Notes: generated by a model from the letters alone, not told the origin. A DNA stretch of 64,000 nt from Anthonomus grandis grandis (GCF_022605725.1 NC_065547.1:18331167-18395166), one strand, 5' to 3'; positions 29,675 to 42,046 are shown, numbered from the stretch's first letter. Translations and numbers: made by a program.

Positions 29675-30683
29675 ACTACATTTGTAAAAAAAACGGTAAG
29701 AGCCCAGAATGTTAATGTCGTTTCATGCAATTATCTTTTCTTTCTATTTTTATGAAACATTAATGCATATAAAATTTGCAGCATTTTATTTTTATTGTGC
29801 TATTTTTCTTTGTTTATATCGTAATAGGCTGGATAACTAAATTCAATTGTATGTGTTGTGGACTTCAAGATCTGTAATTTTTATTTTATAGGATCATGGT
29901 ATCAATTTATAATTAAGTATAGACCAAACTGAACCCACATAAATAAATTGATTTTTAAATCGATCAGTTATTGAAATTTTATTTCTTCTGGCATAGAAAG
30001 ATCGTAGATCAGACTAATTTTTTTTGATACGTATTTGGTTGGGAATTACGTCGCTATTTAATTGTCAATTTAGAATACTGTCTGATACGTTCAATTATGG
30101 AAAAGAAAAAGAAAATATATTTATTTGCTTAGAAGAGAATGAGATAAAGAATAAGACAATAATCTTAATAACAATAATATGAAGAAGCTTATGAAATATT
30201 GTTTTTAGGGCTAACCCAACAAAGCTCACTAATTAATTCATCATAACAATATAGATTTTATTTAAATCTGTTTGCTCTTTATATTTCTTCAATGTCACGC
30301 GATAGACGTGACAAGTAATATGCGTTGTATATAAAGTATTATTATATTGTACTAACCCACTAGAAAGACTAACGTTATCAAGAAAGGCAGTTATAAGATG
30401 AAGCGTGTTCCATTTAGGGTGGAGATTTAATAATTTTTACCTGTTTTGTTTTCGTATACCTGTGTTCAAATTTTATTCAGGCTTAGAAATCTGAACCAAG
30501 CAAGTAATAAGAAAGGCTTTACACCTCGAGAGATCTTAATTATAATTGTGAAACGCGTTTTTTTTACTCATAAAGTATTAATTTTAGACAAAATAGTATG
30601 AGCACTTTTCGATTTTAACGCCTTTTATAGACAATCACAACTAACAATTTTGAAAATATGTAATGCAGAACTGGCTTTCTGTG
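29675..30683. other. Intergenic sequence after the zinc-finger gene
   Basis: AT-rich. AATAAA-like signals near 29943 could serve the zinc-finger transcript. No other coding or repeat signal recognised. Confidence 0.5.
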
Positions 30684-31449
30684 TGGCGTTAACTTTACAG
30701 TATTTTTGCCAAGAGTTTGCAGACGGTAGCTCAGAATTATTGGAGGCTTGAGATTGTTCGAAGGTTCACTTATGACTGGCTATTAAAGAATATAAACTTG
30801 ATTATAACTATCAAATAAGAGAGCGCCACTTTTTTTTTTTTAAATGAAAGAAAACTAAGAAAGAAAAACAATTGGTATATAGGTTTCAATTAACAATTAA
30901 ATGACCCTGGTTAAAGTAGATTTAAAGAGGCAAAAAAAAAATATCTTAACAATACAACCAAATTATATTTACATCAAAGATATGTATACACCTCATGTTC
31001 TAATCTGTTAAATGTTAATAATTTATTATGATTTCACTATTAGGTAGATTTCAGCACTTGAAAAATAAATTACAATAATTAAAATTTTTAGTATATATTT
31101 GTAGTACGCAGGGGAACTTTTTATGGACTATTTCATGAACCTTTTTACCTAAGGCATATCAGCCTTAACCGAGTTATATCTACTTAACTACCAAAAAAAG
31201 TACTGACAAATACTGAACAAAAAATAAATAAAATTATAGATAAGAAATTGACGTATTAAATTATGATATTGATTAAATATTTGTAGCAATAAATTGAAAT
31301 AAAAGGTATATTAATAAAAATTTAAATAAGTGAGACAAATCTATGGTTAGTAATATTTAAATAAATGGAATAAACTGGCCTGTATATTCCTCTAAGAAAT
31401 GAACGGTTAGCCTTCAAAACCAAGGCTGTGAATGTATGCTATTTGTAGC

Positions 31450-31678
31450 TTAGCTATCCGGACTGGGAATTTCTAATACTAGCTCTAACTCTGGCTCCAG
31501 CTCCACCGCTTTCAGCAATTTCCCGGGGAAATCAACAGCCTGTAGCCATCAACAATTGAAGAAGAATAAAGAGGAAAACGGAAAAATAAAACCCTAAAAC
31601 AACGATCGCCATTGCACTCACTGTGGATAAAAATGAATGGCGTTCAAAATGTGACACACTCACCTTGCTAAGTTTCAT
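31450..31678 (-). CDS. Putative two-exon 34-residue micro-ORF in copy A
   Basis: Minus strand. Exon 1 is ATG at 31678 through 31664 (MKLSK), followed by a consensus donor GTGAGT. The intron is 124 nt (31663-31540), ending in a pyrimidine-rich tract and CTACAG. Exon 2 runs 31539-31453 (29 codons: AVDFPGKLLKAVELEPELEL, then VLEIPSPDS) to a TAA at 31452-31450. The intron is phase 0 and joins in frame. Copy B keeps ATG, donor, acceptor and intron length (124 nt) but has an in-frame stop after nine exon-2 codons. Acidic, no signal peptide or known domain. It may be a real small peptide, the tail of a transcript, or chance. Confidence 0.35.
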
Positions 31679-31714
31679 TATCTATCCATCAAAATCTTGG
31701 GCATCCTGCACCAG

Positions 31715-32719
31715 CGCTGGGATTCTAAAATCACGACTCGATCTCGATACGATCACGACTTCAAATTCGGTCGGCTAAACTCGTTTTATTCGATTTGATT
31801 TAGGTTTCTTGGTATATATTTGTTATTTTCCCTAATATTTGACCGATGGAAACGTCAATTCAAGTCTTTTCTATTGATAAACACTAAGAATTTTCATTTA
31901 TTTTGTTAATTTTTTTCGCCATGTTTTTTTATTTAAATATATGCCTATATTATTTCTTTAAAATAAAAAAATGTCGTTTAAAACCACCACTATCTATTGG
32001 AAAATGATAAAATTAAACTTGTTGTCTTCATCCACTTTTGGTATGTTTAAACGTTTTAATATGGCAACATGTGTGCAATCAATAGGACCTAGAACACCAG
32101 GGAAATTGGATCTCTCTATAAATGTTAATTTAATAATTTCTCTAATCTCTTATATTTGAAAAATTAATGAATCGGTCAGCAAGGTGATTGTCAATAATTT
32201 CAGTAATTTTATGGATCCAATGACTTGTAGTAGTTTCGCTAATTTCAAATTTAAAATCTTGTCCAATGCTTCTTTGGTAACAATATGTGGCATAAAATCT
32301 TGATATATGTACTAAAACTGCCCATTCAATGGTAACTCTATTTCCTCTGCCTCTATTATTAACAGAAGGTTGTGGAAAATAGGGTTGAATTAAATCTATT
32401 AGTTGTTGTGTTTAAGAAAGCTTCTTGATATACCAATGAAAACCTGGTATCAGATAATATTTATAATAACTAGAAATGCTTGGTATGACTATTGGTAAAT
32501 AATAAATGAAACAAATACGTTTAAAAAAGGAAGCTGTTACATTATGCATGTATTAAAAAAGGAAGAAGCTATATAGTCTGATGTGTACGATATATCCAAG
32601 CGTGTCGTCGACAAATTGTTAAAAAATATGCAATCCGCAAGACGCTCACGACTGAAAATTTTATTTAGAATCAGTCATATCGAGTAATCGTGTCGAATCG
32701 TGATTTTAGAATCCCAGCC
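31715..32719 (-). mobile_element. Harbinger-like deletion derivative, copy 2
   Basis: Same family as 2073-3004 in the opposite orientation; ends CGCTGGGATTCTAAAATCACG and its complement. Left flank triplet CAG (31712-31714), right CTG (32720-32722); the uninterrupted copy B of the host repeat has CAG once at the same place, giving a direct empty site. The internal transposase fragment (minus, about 32420-32000) shows IDCTHVAI and the same helix-turn-helix region, and is deleted after it. Confidence 0.8.
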
Positions 32720-33180
32720 CTGAATTATGAAATAAACGGTTCCCTAAAGGAACAAGACTAAGGACTATATATATATATATATATATTATAAACCATATTG
32801 GCCACTTCCTGCTTCACAAACTTCGGAAATAAAAAACTGGCCTTTTACGTGCGCTTCTACTTGCAACACGGGAACAAGTCCTCGAAAAATGAATGCAGTA
32901 CCGACTAAATCAGTAACGACCCCACCTTTCGCCTGAGTTGTCAATATCAGCCAATCAGAGAAAACATTAATAAGGAACAACCAGAAGGGTGACGGACCGT
33001 CAACAGAAACCATGAATAATTAAGAGAGTGATGCGTTACAGTAGTAATGTGTCATTGAGTGTGAATTTAAAGAAATATGAATAAAAGAAGTTGACTAGAA
33101 TTATTAATATAATTGTTGAAATTAATGAAATATCAATGGAGCGTTAGTGAAAATAAGGAATAGAAAAATAAAACGCTACA

Positions 33181-33790
33181 TCTGTCTAATATATGGCCTT
33201 CATAAATGAGCCTTGGGATATAGGTATTAACATGATTTCAAAAACTTTTTTAACCGGTTATTTAATAAATAGTTCTAAATGCAGTAGTTAGTAGTATATA
33301 GCATTAACGGTAAGTAGAGAATTTTATTTATTAAAAAAATACTAACTAGAGAAAAATGCTCACTTAGCAGATAAACCGGCATACATTAGGACTAGGAGGA
33401 ATTAACATTAAGAAAGCATTCTGATTTAAGACATATTTTTCCACGGGATTTAAAAAAGTATTCATATCCTTAGAACATTGAATGCCTATGTATTTAACGT
33501 TCTAAGTACATAATATCTCTCTTAAATTTAATAAAATAAATAGATCGGTTAAAAAGTTCAAGAATCTTCGTCTTTTAAAAATGTAGGTAATTGTAAATCA
33601 AATAGATATTTTATAAAAAAGTATGACGAAGACGTTTTATTAAATGTTGTTTTGTGAATATTTTTTTGCTTTTTTTGTTGCATTAGGTAGTACTGGTACC
33701 GGTGGTCTCATAATAAAACTCAGTTTTCAATATCAAATCCTCATTTAAAATTGTATTTTTCTGTAAAAGTTAGTGCTAGTAAGTCTGTAG
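33181..33790. other. Unassigned gap
   Basis: AT-rich, no coding or repeat signal recognised. Confidence 0.5.
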
Positions 33791-33793
33791 TAA

Positions 33794-34080
33794 TGGGTAG
33801 AACAAGGGCAGAAGAGGCTGCTAAAAAACACACTCGGGATTTGTAACAAATAAATAACCACATGGATCAAATGGAGTCGAGATTTGCATCTGGCTTTGAC
33901 AGCTTCAAGAACGAACAGGGCAAAATTGCAACTTTTAGTCAGGTAGGGGATAGATCTTATGCCAACAAATTTAAAAGTCTCGCGGAACTGATAGGGAGAT
34001 TTTGAAAGTATCAAAAAGGAAATAAGTCAATTAAGTACTGCCTTATCTTATTTAAAAACTTTGTGTGGACAAAATCCGGT
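33794..34080 (+). pseudogene. Possible LINE ORF1 coiled-coil fragment
   Basis: Begins MGRTRAEEAAKKHTRDL, stop, then MDQMESRFASGFDSFKNEQG and a charged helical stretch. The heptad-rich character, poor conservation and position 350 bases before a LINE reverse transcriptase on the same strand suggest ORF1 of the same LINE. It could instead be an unrelated coiled-coil frame. Confidence 0.35.
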
Positions 34081-34440
34081 AAAGTTTTTTTGGTAACGGG
34101 TATATAACCTATATGTAACGGGCCAAAAAATTTTAGTGGGCTCAAGTAATAAGCTTAAAAACATTCAAGCGCCTAATATATGATATTATGGGCTTTCCAG
34201 ATTCAATTGTTTTTACTGGAAATTTAAAAATATTCATTCATTATTGAGTCATAATATTTTTTACTTTATTTTTAAGAAATAAATAGGTATTTTTTGGTTA
34301 TTTGCTTTTAGAATAATTGAGCTTTTTAATAAGAATTATACCCTTCTAATATTCGGGATTATATAGGAGCTAGCTACTAGGTATTAATTTGTGAAATAAT
34401 GAAACTTACTAGCAATATTTTTTTGCGTATAAGATTGCAA
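34081..34440. other. Unassigned gap
   Basis: No recognisable feature between the coiled-coil fragment and the LINE reverse transcriptase. Confidence 0.4.
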
Positions 34441-34441
34441 T

Positions 34442-35806
34442 AGCGATCATCAATACGGCTTCCGAAAGCTTAGATCCACCGGCGATCTTCTGGCCTTCGT
34501 CACACACTTGTGGACGGAGGCCATGGAGAAGCACGGCGAGTCCCGCTCAGTCGCTCTTGACATTTCCAAGGCATTTGACAGAGTGTGGCATGAGGGACTA
34601 CTAACCAAGCTCTCCTCAATCGGCATACAAAACTCATTATTGAATTGGATCAAAAGTTTTCTTGAACAACGAACAATCGAAGTAGCCGTCGATGGATACC
34701 TCCCTGACAAATTTAACATTAATGCTGGAGTCCGTTAAGGATGCATTCTATCCCCCACCCTTTTCTTGGTATATATCAACGATTTGCTAGGAACCACTGT
34801 CAATCCAATCTACAGCTTTGCGGACGATAGCACACTTATTTCCACTTTTAAGTCCGCCAAACCAACGACAACTGCAAGTTCTCAGAATATTAGGCAGCAA
34901 CAAGTAGCTTCAACCAACAACGATATTAGAGCAATCTTGGAATGGGGCGATAACAATTTGGTCAATTTTAACGCTAAAAAAACGCAGGCTGCAGTATTTA
35001 CCATGAAGACTAACCTTGGTGGCCCGGAGCTGGTTATGGCAGGGAAAACATTGCCAATGAAATCATCTTTACATCTTCTAGGAGTCGAGGTCACCAACAG
35101 TGTGTCTTGGCGTGACCACGTTGCCGAGGTCGCCAGGGCGGCTTCCAAAAAACTCGGAGTGCTTTTCAAAACGAAAAAACTGTATACACCAGAACAGCTG
35201 CTGACTCTTTATAAGGCCCTTCCCTCGAGTATTGCTCGCATGTCTGGAGCTCTGCACCCAAGCATAGTTTAAACCTGCTGAATTCTATACAGAAGAGAGC
35301 TATTCGTCTTATCGACAAAGAGTCTGGATAGTCTGGAGCACAGGAGAAAGGTGGCTGATCTCTGTTTATTCTACCGTTATTATCATGGTAAGTGGTCCTC
35401 TGAGCTGGCAGGCCTGATTCCACCCAGGGCTGTTCCGACAAGAAGGACGCGTCTAGCAGTTGCGGCTCATCAACATCGAGTCCACCTGCCTACCCTAAGG
35501 ACGTCGCTGTACACTGGTAAAATACCAGACTAGGATGGACATTATAATGCTTAAATTTTTAACATCCTGTATGATCAAGACTCTGAAATAGTAAATATAG
35601 GTAGCTTGAACCTTAAACTAAAGAACAGGCACTTTTGTTCATTATCGATAAAATTAACGCTGTATCGGGACTCATTCATCTGGAGAACATCTTCTTTGTG
35701 GAACGGGCTTCCACCTCACATATTTCCCGACGCATACAACCTACAGCGATTCAAGATAAATGCCCACAAATATCTTCGCGCAAGCACCACTCCAAGAGTG
35801 ATATAG
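34442..35806 (+). pseudogene. LINE-4 reverse transcriptase, 5'-truncated
   Basis: Plus strand: SDHQYGFRKLRSTGDLL, VALDISKAFDRVWHEGLL, INAGVR then a stop at 34737 and ILSPTLFLVYINDLL, the catalytic SFADDSTL, then FNAKKTQAAVF and LHLLGVEV. The frame breaks near 35270; 35351-35515 and 35657-35806 give the C-terminal end (YHGKWSSELAGLIPP, then SFIWRTSSLWNGLPPHIFPD). A 140-bp copy of a dispersed repeat interrupts it at 35516-35657. The strand, motif spacing and C-terminus fit a CR1/Jockey-type LINE; the exact clade is not resolved. Endonuclease missing. Confidence 0.8.
35516..35657 (+). repeat. Dispersed repeat R, copy 1 (partial)
   Basis: About 140 bp starting GGTAAAATACCAGACTAGG, with the landmarks ACATTATAATGCTTAAAT and GATCAAGACTCTGAAATAG, ending ATCGATAAAATTAAC. 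It matches the first half of copy 2 (38329-38640) almost base for base and breaks LINE-4. Confidence 0.85.
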
Positions 35807-35855
35807 GACTTTTCTCTTGTGCTTGTGTTTACCATTAAAAAAAATATATATTATA

Positions 35856-37838
35856 CAGGGTGTTCATTTGAAAACTTCCCACCACGGATTTATCGAAAAC
35901 CACTGTTTAAAAGAAAAACGCCGAAATACGTCAAAAGGTTTGTCAAGGGGGACAACTCTAACCTAAAATTACTGCCACTTAAAAATTTTAAGTGGCAAGG
36001 GGTATCGAGTAATAGCTTGTTTAAAAGGTCTTTCAAAGTCTTTTATTTTGACGTTTGATTTTTTTAAATCGGTCGATTCGTTTTCGAGAAAATTAGAAAA
36101 ATCTTTGTTTATCTTGTTCAGATAGAAAACAAAAACATGAAAATATTAGTTTTTATTTCAATAAGTGTAAATTAGAAAAATCTTTGTTTATCTTAATTTG
36201 TTCAGATAGAATACAAAAACATGAAAATATCAGTTTTTACTTTAATAAGTGTTCAAAATGTTGCCCGTTAGGGTTTGCCAAATCTAAAATTCAGTCTAGC
36301 AATTCCGAAGATTAGACGTGGAAAAAACTTAACAACCTGAATTTTTTTCCGCATTCTTTTCATCAACACAGATATCTTGGGCGAACTGTATTTATTGTTA
36401 TACCTGCTTAGTTATTTATGGTTGCTAAGGAAAATAAATAATTTATTTTGCCGTAAGTTACATTTGTGACAGTCTTGGAATAGTGAAAATTTATTTGTTG
36501 AATTGAAGATTTTACTTCCAAAATGGTTTACACACTAGCCGAAAGAGTGGAAATTATTCTAATTTATGGTGCCCAAAATCAATGTGCTCGGCAAACTGCC
36601 GTCACGTTTAACGCCAGACATCCGGAGAAGATAAATTCGCATAGGTATGTTTTGGACCTTGTTACTAAGTTTACTGAAACTGGATCTGTTGCAAATAAAA
36701 AACGTGATCATTGGCGAATTTTGGATGAAGCGGCTAAGTTGAAGTTTTGGGTCATTTTGGAATAAATCCTAATACTTCATTACGCAAAATTATTGCTGCC
36801 ACTGTTATTTCATTAGGCTCTGTTCACACAGTTAACAAACTTCATAAATTTCATCCATTCAAAATGAAAATATTGCAAGAGTTAACCGAAGGCGATTTCG
36901 ATAGGCGAGTTGAGTTTTGTGAAAAAATGACCGAAGCGATTAATGATAATACTATTCATGTAAAGAATATCTGCTTTAGCGATGAATGCACATTTTATCT
37001 GAATTGATTTGTTAATAAGCATAACTGTAGATATTGGAGCAATGAAAATTCTCATGCATTTGTAAAAGAGCATACCCAGTACCCTCAAAAAATTAATGTA
37101 TGGGCAGGCACTTTAGGAAATAAAGTGATTGGGCTATTATTTATTAACGGAAATTTAAATGGAGACATTTATTTGGATATTCTGGAAAATACCTTCAATC
37201 CGCTTATCACTGAATCCATTGAAAACCAAATCGATGATGATGGAAACCTTGTACTTGATGAGGCTGAAATATATTTCCAGCAAGACAGCGCTCCTCCTCA
37301 CTATATTCTTCCCGTTCGGCAACGGCTAGACGACGACGAGTTTCCAGATAAATGGATAGGGCGAAGGGGGCCTATATAATGGCCTGCTAGATCTCCTGCT
37401 ATAACGCCGTTAGACTTTTTCTATGGGGTCATTTGAAATCTATTGTGTTTCAAATATGTTTTTGAAAATGTCCGTCAGGAATTTGAACATCGGCTATATC
37501 ATTGTTTGGCCAAAAACGGGCAATATTTTGAACACTTATTGAAATAAAAACTAATATTTTCCTGTTTTTGTTTTCTATCTGAACAAGTTAAGATAAACAA
37601 AGGTTTTTCTAATTTTCTCAAAAACGAATCGACATATTTAAAAAAATCAAACGTCAAAATAAAAGACTTCGAAAGACCTTTTAAACAAGCTATTACTCGA
37701 TACCCCTTGCCATTTAAAATTTTTAAGGGGATGACCCTGGGTGAAAGGGGGTGAAGTAATTTTAGGTAAGAAAGTTGTCCCCCTTGACAAACCTTTTGAC
37801 GTATTTCGGCGTATTTTTTTAAGCAGGAGGTTGAATTA
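35856..37838 (+). mobile_element. Mariner-like element 5 with ~300 bp TIRs
   Basis: Left arm from CAGGGTGTTC at 35856 (TA before it) to about 36175 is inverted at about 37530-37838; shared landmarks include CGCCGAAATACGTCAAAAGG and the ATTACTCGATACCCCTTG-type block. The outermost bases of the right arm diverge, and a TACAGGGT tip facing the other way follows at 37839, so the right end is damaged or overlaps another element. A plus-strand transposase lies inside. Confidence 0.8.
36523..37440 (+). pseudogene. Mariner-like transposase in element 5
   Basis: Starts MVYTLAERVEIILIYGAQN, followed by KFTETGSVANKKR (DNA-binding part). One frameshift near 36755, then ELTEGDFDRRVEFCEKM and ICFSDECTFYLN with the first Asp, immediately followed by a stop at 37004-37006. 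It continues YWSNENSHAF, INVWAGTLG, IYFQQDSAPPHYILPVR (second Asp), DKWIGRRGP, stop, WPARSPAITPLDFFYG (third Asp). About 42 residues separate the second and third Asp, a DD41D-like spacing. Three damaging changes, otherwise complete. Confidence 0.8.
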
Positions 37839-38328
37839 TACAGGGTCTTGGAACATTGAAAGGCTAGAATTAATATTAACGTTAAATTAACGTTATTATA
37901 TGCGTTGATATATAGCTTAAAATTTCCTCTTTTGAAAATGTATGTAAAACTTGGCAACAGAGAATCGATGAATATGTTGGTAAAGAAAACACCCCCCTTG
38001 CCCCTGTGCACATGTTGAACTCCAAACAAAGTTGTTTACTAATTCTAGTCGTTCAATTTTCTAAGTACAAGGCGCCCCGGAAAATGTGGGAAAACTCTTC
38101 GAGTCAAGTAGAAAATAAAAAATAATACGGAACTTTCCATTAAAAAAATTTCCTATAGGCTCTTCCTACGAAAATACGACCCCTTAGAAATGCCGCTGGA
38201 AATCGGGTTTTCTTGAATAACTTTTGAAGAACTTGTTTTAATTGTAGTATAATTTAATACAAATTTTACATGATCAACACTACTCTTAAAACGAGTCCTT
38301 AAAATACATTTACCTCATTTATTTTACC

Positions 38329-38640
38329 AGGGTAAAATACCAGACTAGGTTGGACATTATAATGCTTAAATTTTTAACATCCTGTATGATCAAGACTCTG
38401 AAATAGTAAATATAGGTAGCTTGAACCTTAAACTAAAGAAAAGGCACTTTTGTTCATTATCGATAAAATTAACCGTTTTGGAGAAAAAAAAATCAACGAA
38501 CCACCGTTTTATTTTAATTAAAAAGAACCAAGTTGTATGTTCTTTTTTTTAGTAATCCGATAGTTATACGGAGAAGTTCCATTTTAAGTTGTTTAATCTG
38601 AACAATACATGTTTTTAAAAATGCAGTGTGGTTCTTAAAA
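38329..38640 (+). repeat. Dispersed repeat R, copy 2
   Basis: About 310 bp, the fullest copy. First half as in copy 1; second half shares AACGAACCACCGTTTTATTT, a GTATGTTCTTTTTTT block and AAATGCAGTGTGGTTCT with copy 3 at 45787-46095. No reading frame. Confidence 0.8.
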
Positions 38641-38874
38641 AAACCTGAAAAGGAATGTAAACAAAAATGTTTTTCCATCCTTTTATGGGCATTTTTTGTT
38701 TTCTAGACGCACCACTCTTGCAAACGTTTATATGGTACATACATAATAAATAAATACCTATCTTTCAAAACTTGCCATCATTCACGTTGTTAACACATTG
38801 ATCTTTTATTTCGCTAATAATTTATTGATTTTGGGAATTCTTGGTAAATTTAATTTGAATTAAGTCGAAATATG

Positions 38875-39012
38875 GAATTCATGTTTATTGAGTATGCATA
38901 TATGCATCTTATGTATGGTCTTGCGTCTTGCAATGCATTGAAAGAAAAAAGGTTGTATGAAGAAAGATTTCTTAATGCCACTATTCCAAATCAAAAGACT
39001 TTTCGAGGAATG
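38875..39012 (+). pseudogene. Mariner 6 transposase, N-terminal piece
   Basis: MEFMFIEYAYMHLMYGLASC, then NALKEKRLYEERF and IPNQKTFRGMG. This is the first helix-turn-helix of mariner-like transposases (family pattern RLYxERFPxRxxPxxxTF). It ends where A-rich foreign sequence starts. Confidence 0.65.
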
Positions 39013-39139
39013 GGCTTGGAAAATTAAAAAAAAAAAAATATATTTTTCTAAAAATAAATACAACATAAGTTTATAAGAACAATGACGTTTATTTCAAGTT
39101 GTTAGGGTAAGTATTTGAAAAGTTATAAGGCTGCTAGTC

Positions 39140-40010
39140 TGGGGTTTTTTTATACCTCCCGAGATTCCGTCCCAATTACGCGCTACGTCATAGACGCCGA
39201 CGCGACGCGACGGTGTATTATAGAGCGCTCGCTAGCCAGCCAGCCACAGCCTAGTGCCCAGGCGTTATTTTGACAGGGTGGTTTTGTTTGTTGACATTTT
39301 AACTTTTATTATTGACGTATTTTGCTTGTTGACTAATTACAATGGAGCAGGGATTTGTTCGTGCTCAGTCAGACAACTTACCCATTATATAAACGTAAAT
39401 ATTTTAAAACTATAAATTCTATTCAAAAATAATTAAAAATAAACTTTTACTTTGACACCCTGTTTTTCAAAAACTAAGCATTTTTCTTAGACAAGGAAAA
39501 TAAGTGGACCTGTAATCACGCACCTGAAACGAGCTGCTTGCCACCAAATCTGCAAAAATCTCATCTGGCAATTATTTTTCCTACGAAATTTAAATCAAAA
39601 CACTGAACATCCCACTTTGATGTAATATACAAAAAGTATAGATTTAACTAAAAATTTTACTTAAAAAAAACCAAGAATCTCTTAAAATACACTCAAAAAC
39701 AAGTAAACGTGTCACCATAATGCGAGAAAAATTCGGCTCACTTCGTTAACATTGTAAATATAAGCTAATACCGGTCCAACCATTTTCCTTGTCTAAGGCG
39801 TTTTTCGACATAGAACATATGTACATATGAACTTATTAAAATACAATACAATATTTATAGCAGGTATGTGGAGCAGACATTTTGAAAAACACAAACAACA
39901 GCAAAAACATGCATAATAATATTAACAAAGCAGCGTGCGCGGTCGACATGCTAGCGTCGGTCGTCGCGTCCACTTGGGCGCCTGTGACGTATCATCCCGG
40001 CCGCGCTGGT
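39140..40010. repeat. CG-rich inverted-repeat block, possible MITE
   Basis: Left part has CTACGTCATAGACGCCGACG (39182-39201), right part has GGGCGCCTGTGACGTATC (39977-39994), which are inverted to each other with mismatches. Both ends are unusually CG-rich for this window. No frame between them. Ends not precisely defined. Confidence 0.35.
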
Positions 40011-40339
40011 ACAAGGAAAAAATTAAACATGGCGTATTTATTCGAACTTTGAAAATTAATTGTGAAGTAACTATAAATGCTAGAGAACTAAAATAAATTG
40101 CTAAATTTAAGTTGGAGCCTGCTCTTTTTTACTAAAAAATAATCGAATTGTCGTTTCCAAGCTCATTGACAAAAGTCTAAAGGAGGGCGCCCACTGAATC
40201 GGATCGGCTCGGTCAGTCGGTAACTAGCGCTCATACAATCGGCAGAACGAAGACACGACGACGTTCAAAAGTGGTTCGACTATTCAAGCATATAGAAGTA
40301 TTGTGATTAAGCTCCCGTTTAAGCGTTTTTAACAAAAAA

Positions 40340-40515
40340 TTTGCAGTTCCTCAGATTCTGAAGGGGATGTTATGATTGCAGTAGCTTGTGCTGAAGTAGA
40401 AGCAGTAGAAAAGCGTAGGACATTTTGGGTGCATATTTTTTTGAAAAGAAGAGATTTCGAAGAATATCATCTATTTTATGATTTGCTGGAGGACGAAACA
40501 ATGTCTTGCGGCGTT
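40340..40515 (+). pseudogene. Harbinger-type N-terminal exon
   Basis: Reads SSDSEGDVMIAVACAEVEAV, KRRTFWVHIFLKRRDFEEYH and LFYDLLEDE. The WVH....R..FGEYH..Y.eL pattern is the conserved N-terminal block preceding HARBI1-like nucleases in insects. After 40515 the text no longer follows the family and the repeat begins. Confidence 0.55.
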
Positions 40516-42046
40516 AATTTTACAGTGTTACTATTTTGCCAAGAGTTTGCAGACAGTAGCTCAGAATTATTGGAGGCTTGGGATTGTTAGAAGGTTCACT
40601 TATGACTGGCTATTAAAAAATCTAAACTTGATTATAACTATTAAATAAGAGGGCGCCACTTAGTTTTTTTTTTTATAAATGAAAGAAAACTAAGAAAAAC
40701 ACTTGGTATATAGGTTTCAATTAACAATTAAATGACCCTGGATAAAGTAGATTTAAAGAGACAAAAAAAAATATCTTAACAATACAACCAAATTATATTT
40801 ACATCAAAGATATGTATACACCTCATTTTCTAATCTGTTAAATGTTAATAATTTATTATAAATTAAAATATGGATAATATTGATATGATTAAATAAAATA
40901 AGTTTGTTAAAAGTAACATTTAAATTATGATTAAGCTACTAGGTAGATTTCAGCACTTGAAAAATAAATTGCAATTATTAAAGTTTTTAGTAAATATTTG
41001 TATTAGGCAGGGGAAAGTTCATGAACCTTTTTTACCTAAGGCATATTAGCCTTAACCGAGTTATATCTACTTAACTAATAAAAAAGGTACTGAAAAATAC
41101 TGAACAAAAAATAACTAAAATTATAGATAAGAAATTGACATACTAAATTATGATATTGATTAAATATTTGTAGCAATAAATTGTAATTAAAAGTATATTA
41201 ATAAAAATTTAAATATGTGAGACAAATCTATGGTTAATAATATTTAAATAAATGGAATAAACTGGCCTGTGTATTCCTCCAAGAAATGAACGGCTGGCCT
41301 TCAAAATCGAGGCTGTGAATGTATTCCATTTGTAGCTTGGCTATCTGGACTGGGAATCTCTAATACTAGCTCTAAGTCTGGCTCCAGCTCCACAGCTTAC
41401 AGCAATTTCTCGGGGAAATCAAAATCCTGCAGCCATCAACAATTGAAGAAGAATAAAGAGGAAAACGGAAAAGTAAAACCCTAAAACAACGGTTGCCATT
41501 GTATTCACTGTCGATAAAAATTAATGGCGTTCAAAATGTGACACACTCACCTTGCTAAGTTTCATTATCTATCCATCAAAATCTCGGCATCCTGCACCAG
41601 AATTATGAAATAAACAGTTCCCTAAAGGAACAAGATTAAGGACTATAAATTATAAGCCATATTGGCCACTTCCTGCTTCACAAACTTCGGAAATAAAAAA
41701 ACTGGCCTTTTACGTGTGCTTCTACCTGCAACACGGGAACAAGTCCTCGAAAAATGGATGCAGTACCGACTATATAAGTTACGACCCCACCTCTCGCCTG
41801 AGCTGTCAATCCAATCAGAGAAAACATCAATCAAGACCAACCAGAAGAGTGACGGACCGTCAACAGAAAGCATGAATAATTAAACCAGGAGAGTGATGCG
41901 TTACAGTAGTAATGTGTCATTGACAGTGTGAATTTAAAGAAATATCGATAAAAGAAGTTGACTGAAATTATTAATATAATTATTGAAATTAATGAAATAT
42001 CAATGGAGCGTTAGTGAAAATAAGAGTAGAAAAATAAAACGCTACA
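40507..42046. repeat. Dispersed ~1.5 kb repeat, copy B (empty site)
   Basis: Same sequence as copy A (30684-33180) without the 1 kb Harbinger insertion. At 41590-41605 it reads CACCAGAATTATGA, the empty target. The minus-strand micro-ORF positions are 41565-41551 (exon 1) and from 41426 (exon 2), but with TAA at 41399-41397. Differences include a shorter TA run near 41645. Confidence 0.85.

Larger units (their letters stand above)
30684..33180. repeat. Dispersed ~1.5 kb repeat, copy A (with Harbinger insert)
   Basis: It matches 40507-42046 along its whole length apart from small changes and one large insertion, a Harbinger-like element at 31715-32719. Without it, copy A is about 1.49 kb and copy B 1.54 kb. 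Both begin at GGCGTTAA(C/T)TTTACAG and end at AAAATAAAACGCTACA. No known TE protein is encoded. On the minus strand both carry a splice-like two-exon micro-ORF. Confidence 0.85.

Noticed and set aside
32786..33013. 75-residue hydrophobic minus-strand frame in copy A
   Set aside because: Copy B keeps the first ~20 residues but then shifts frame, so the frame is not conserved between copies.
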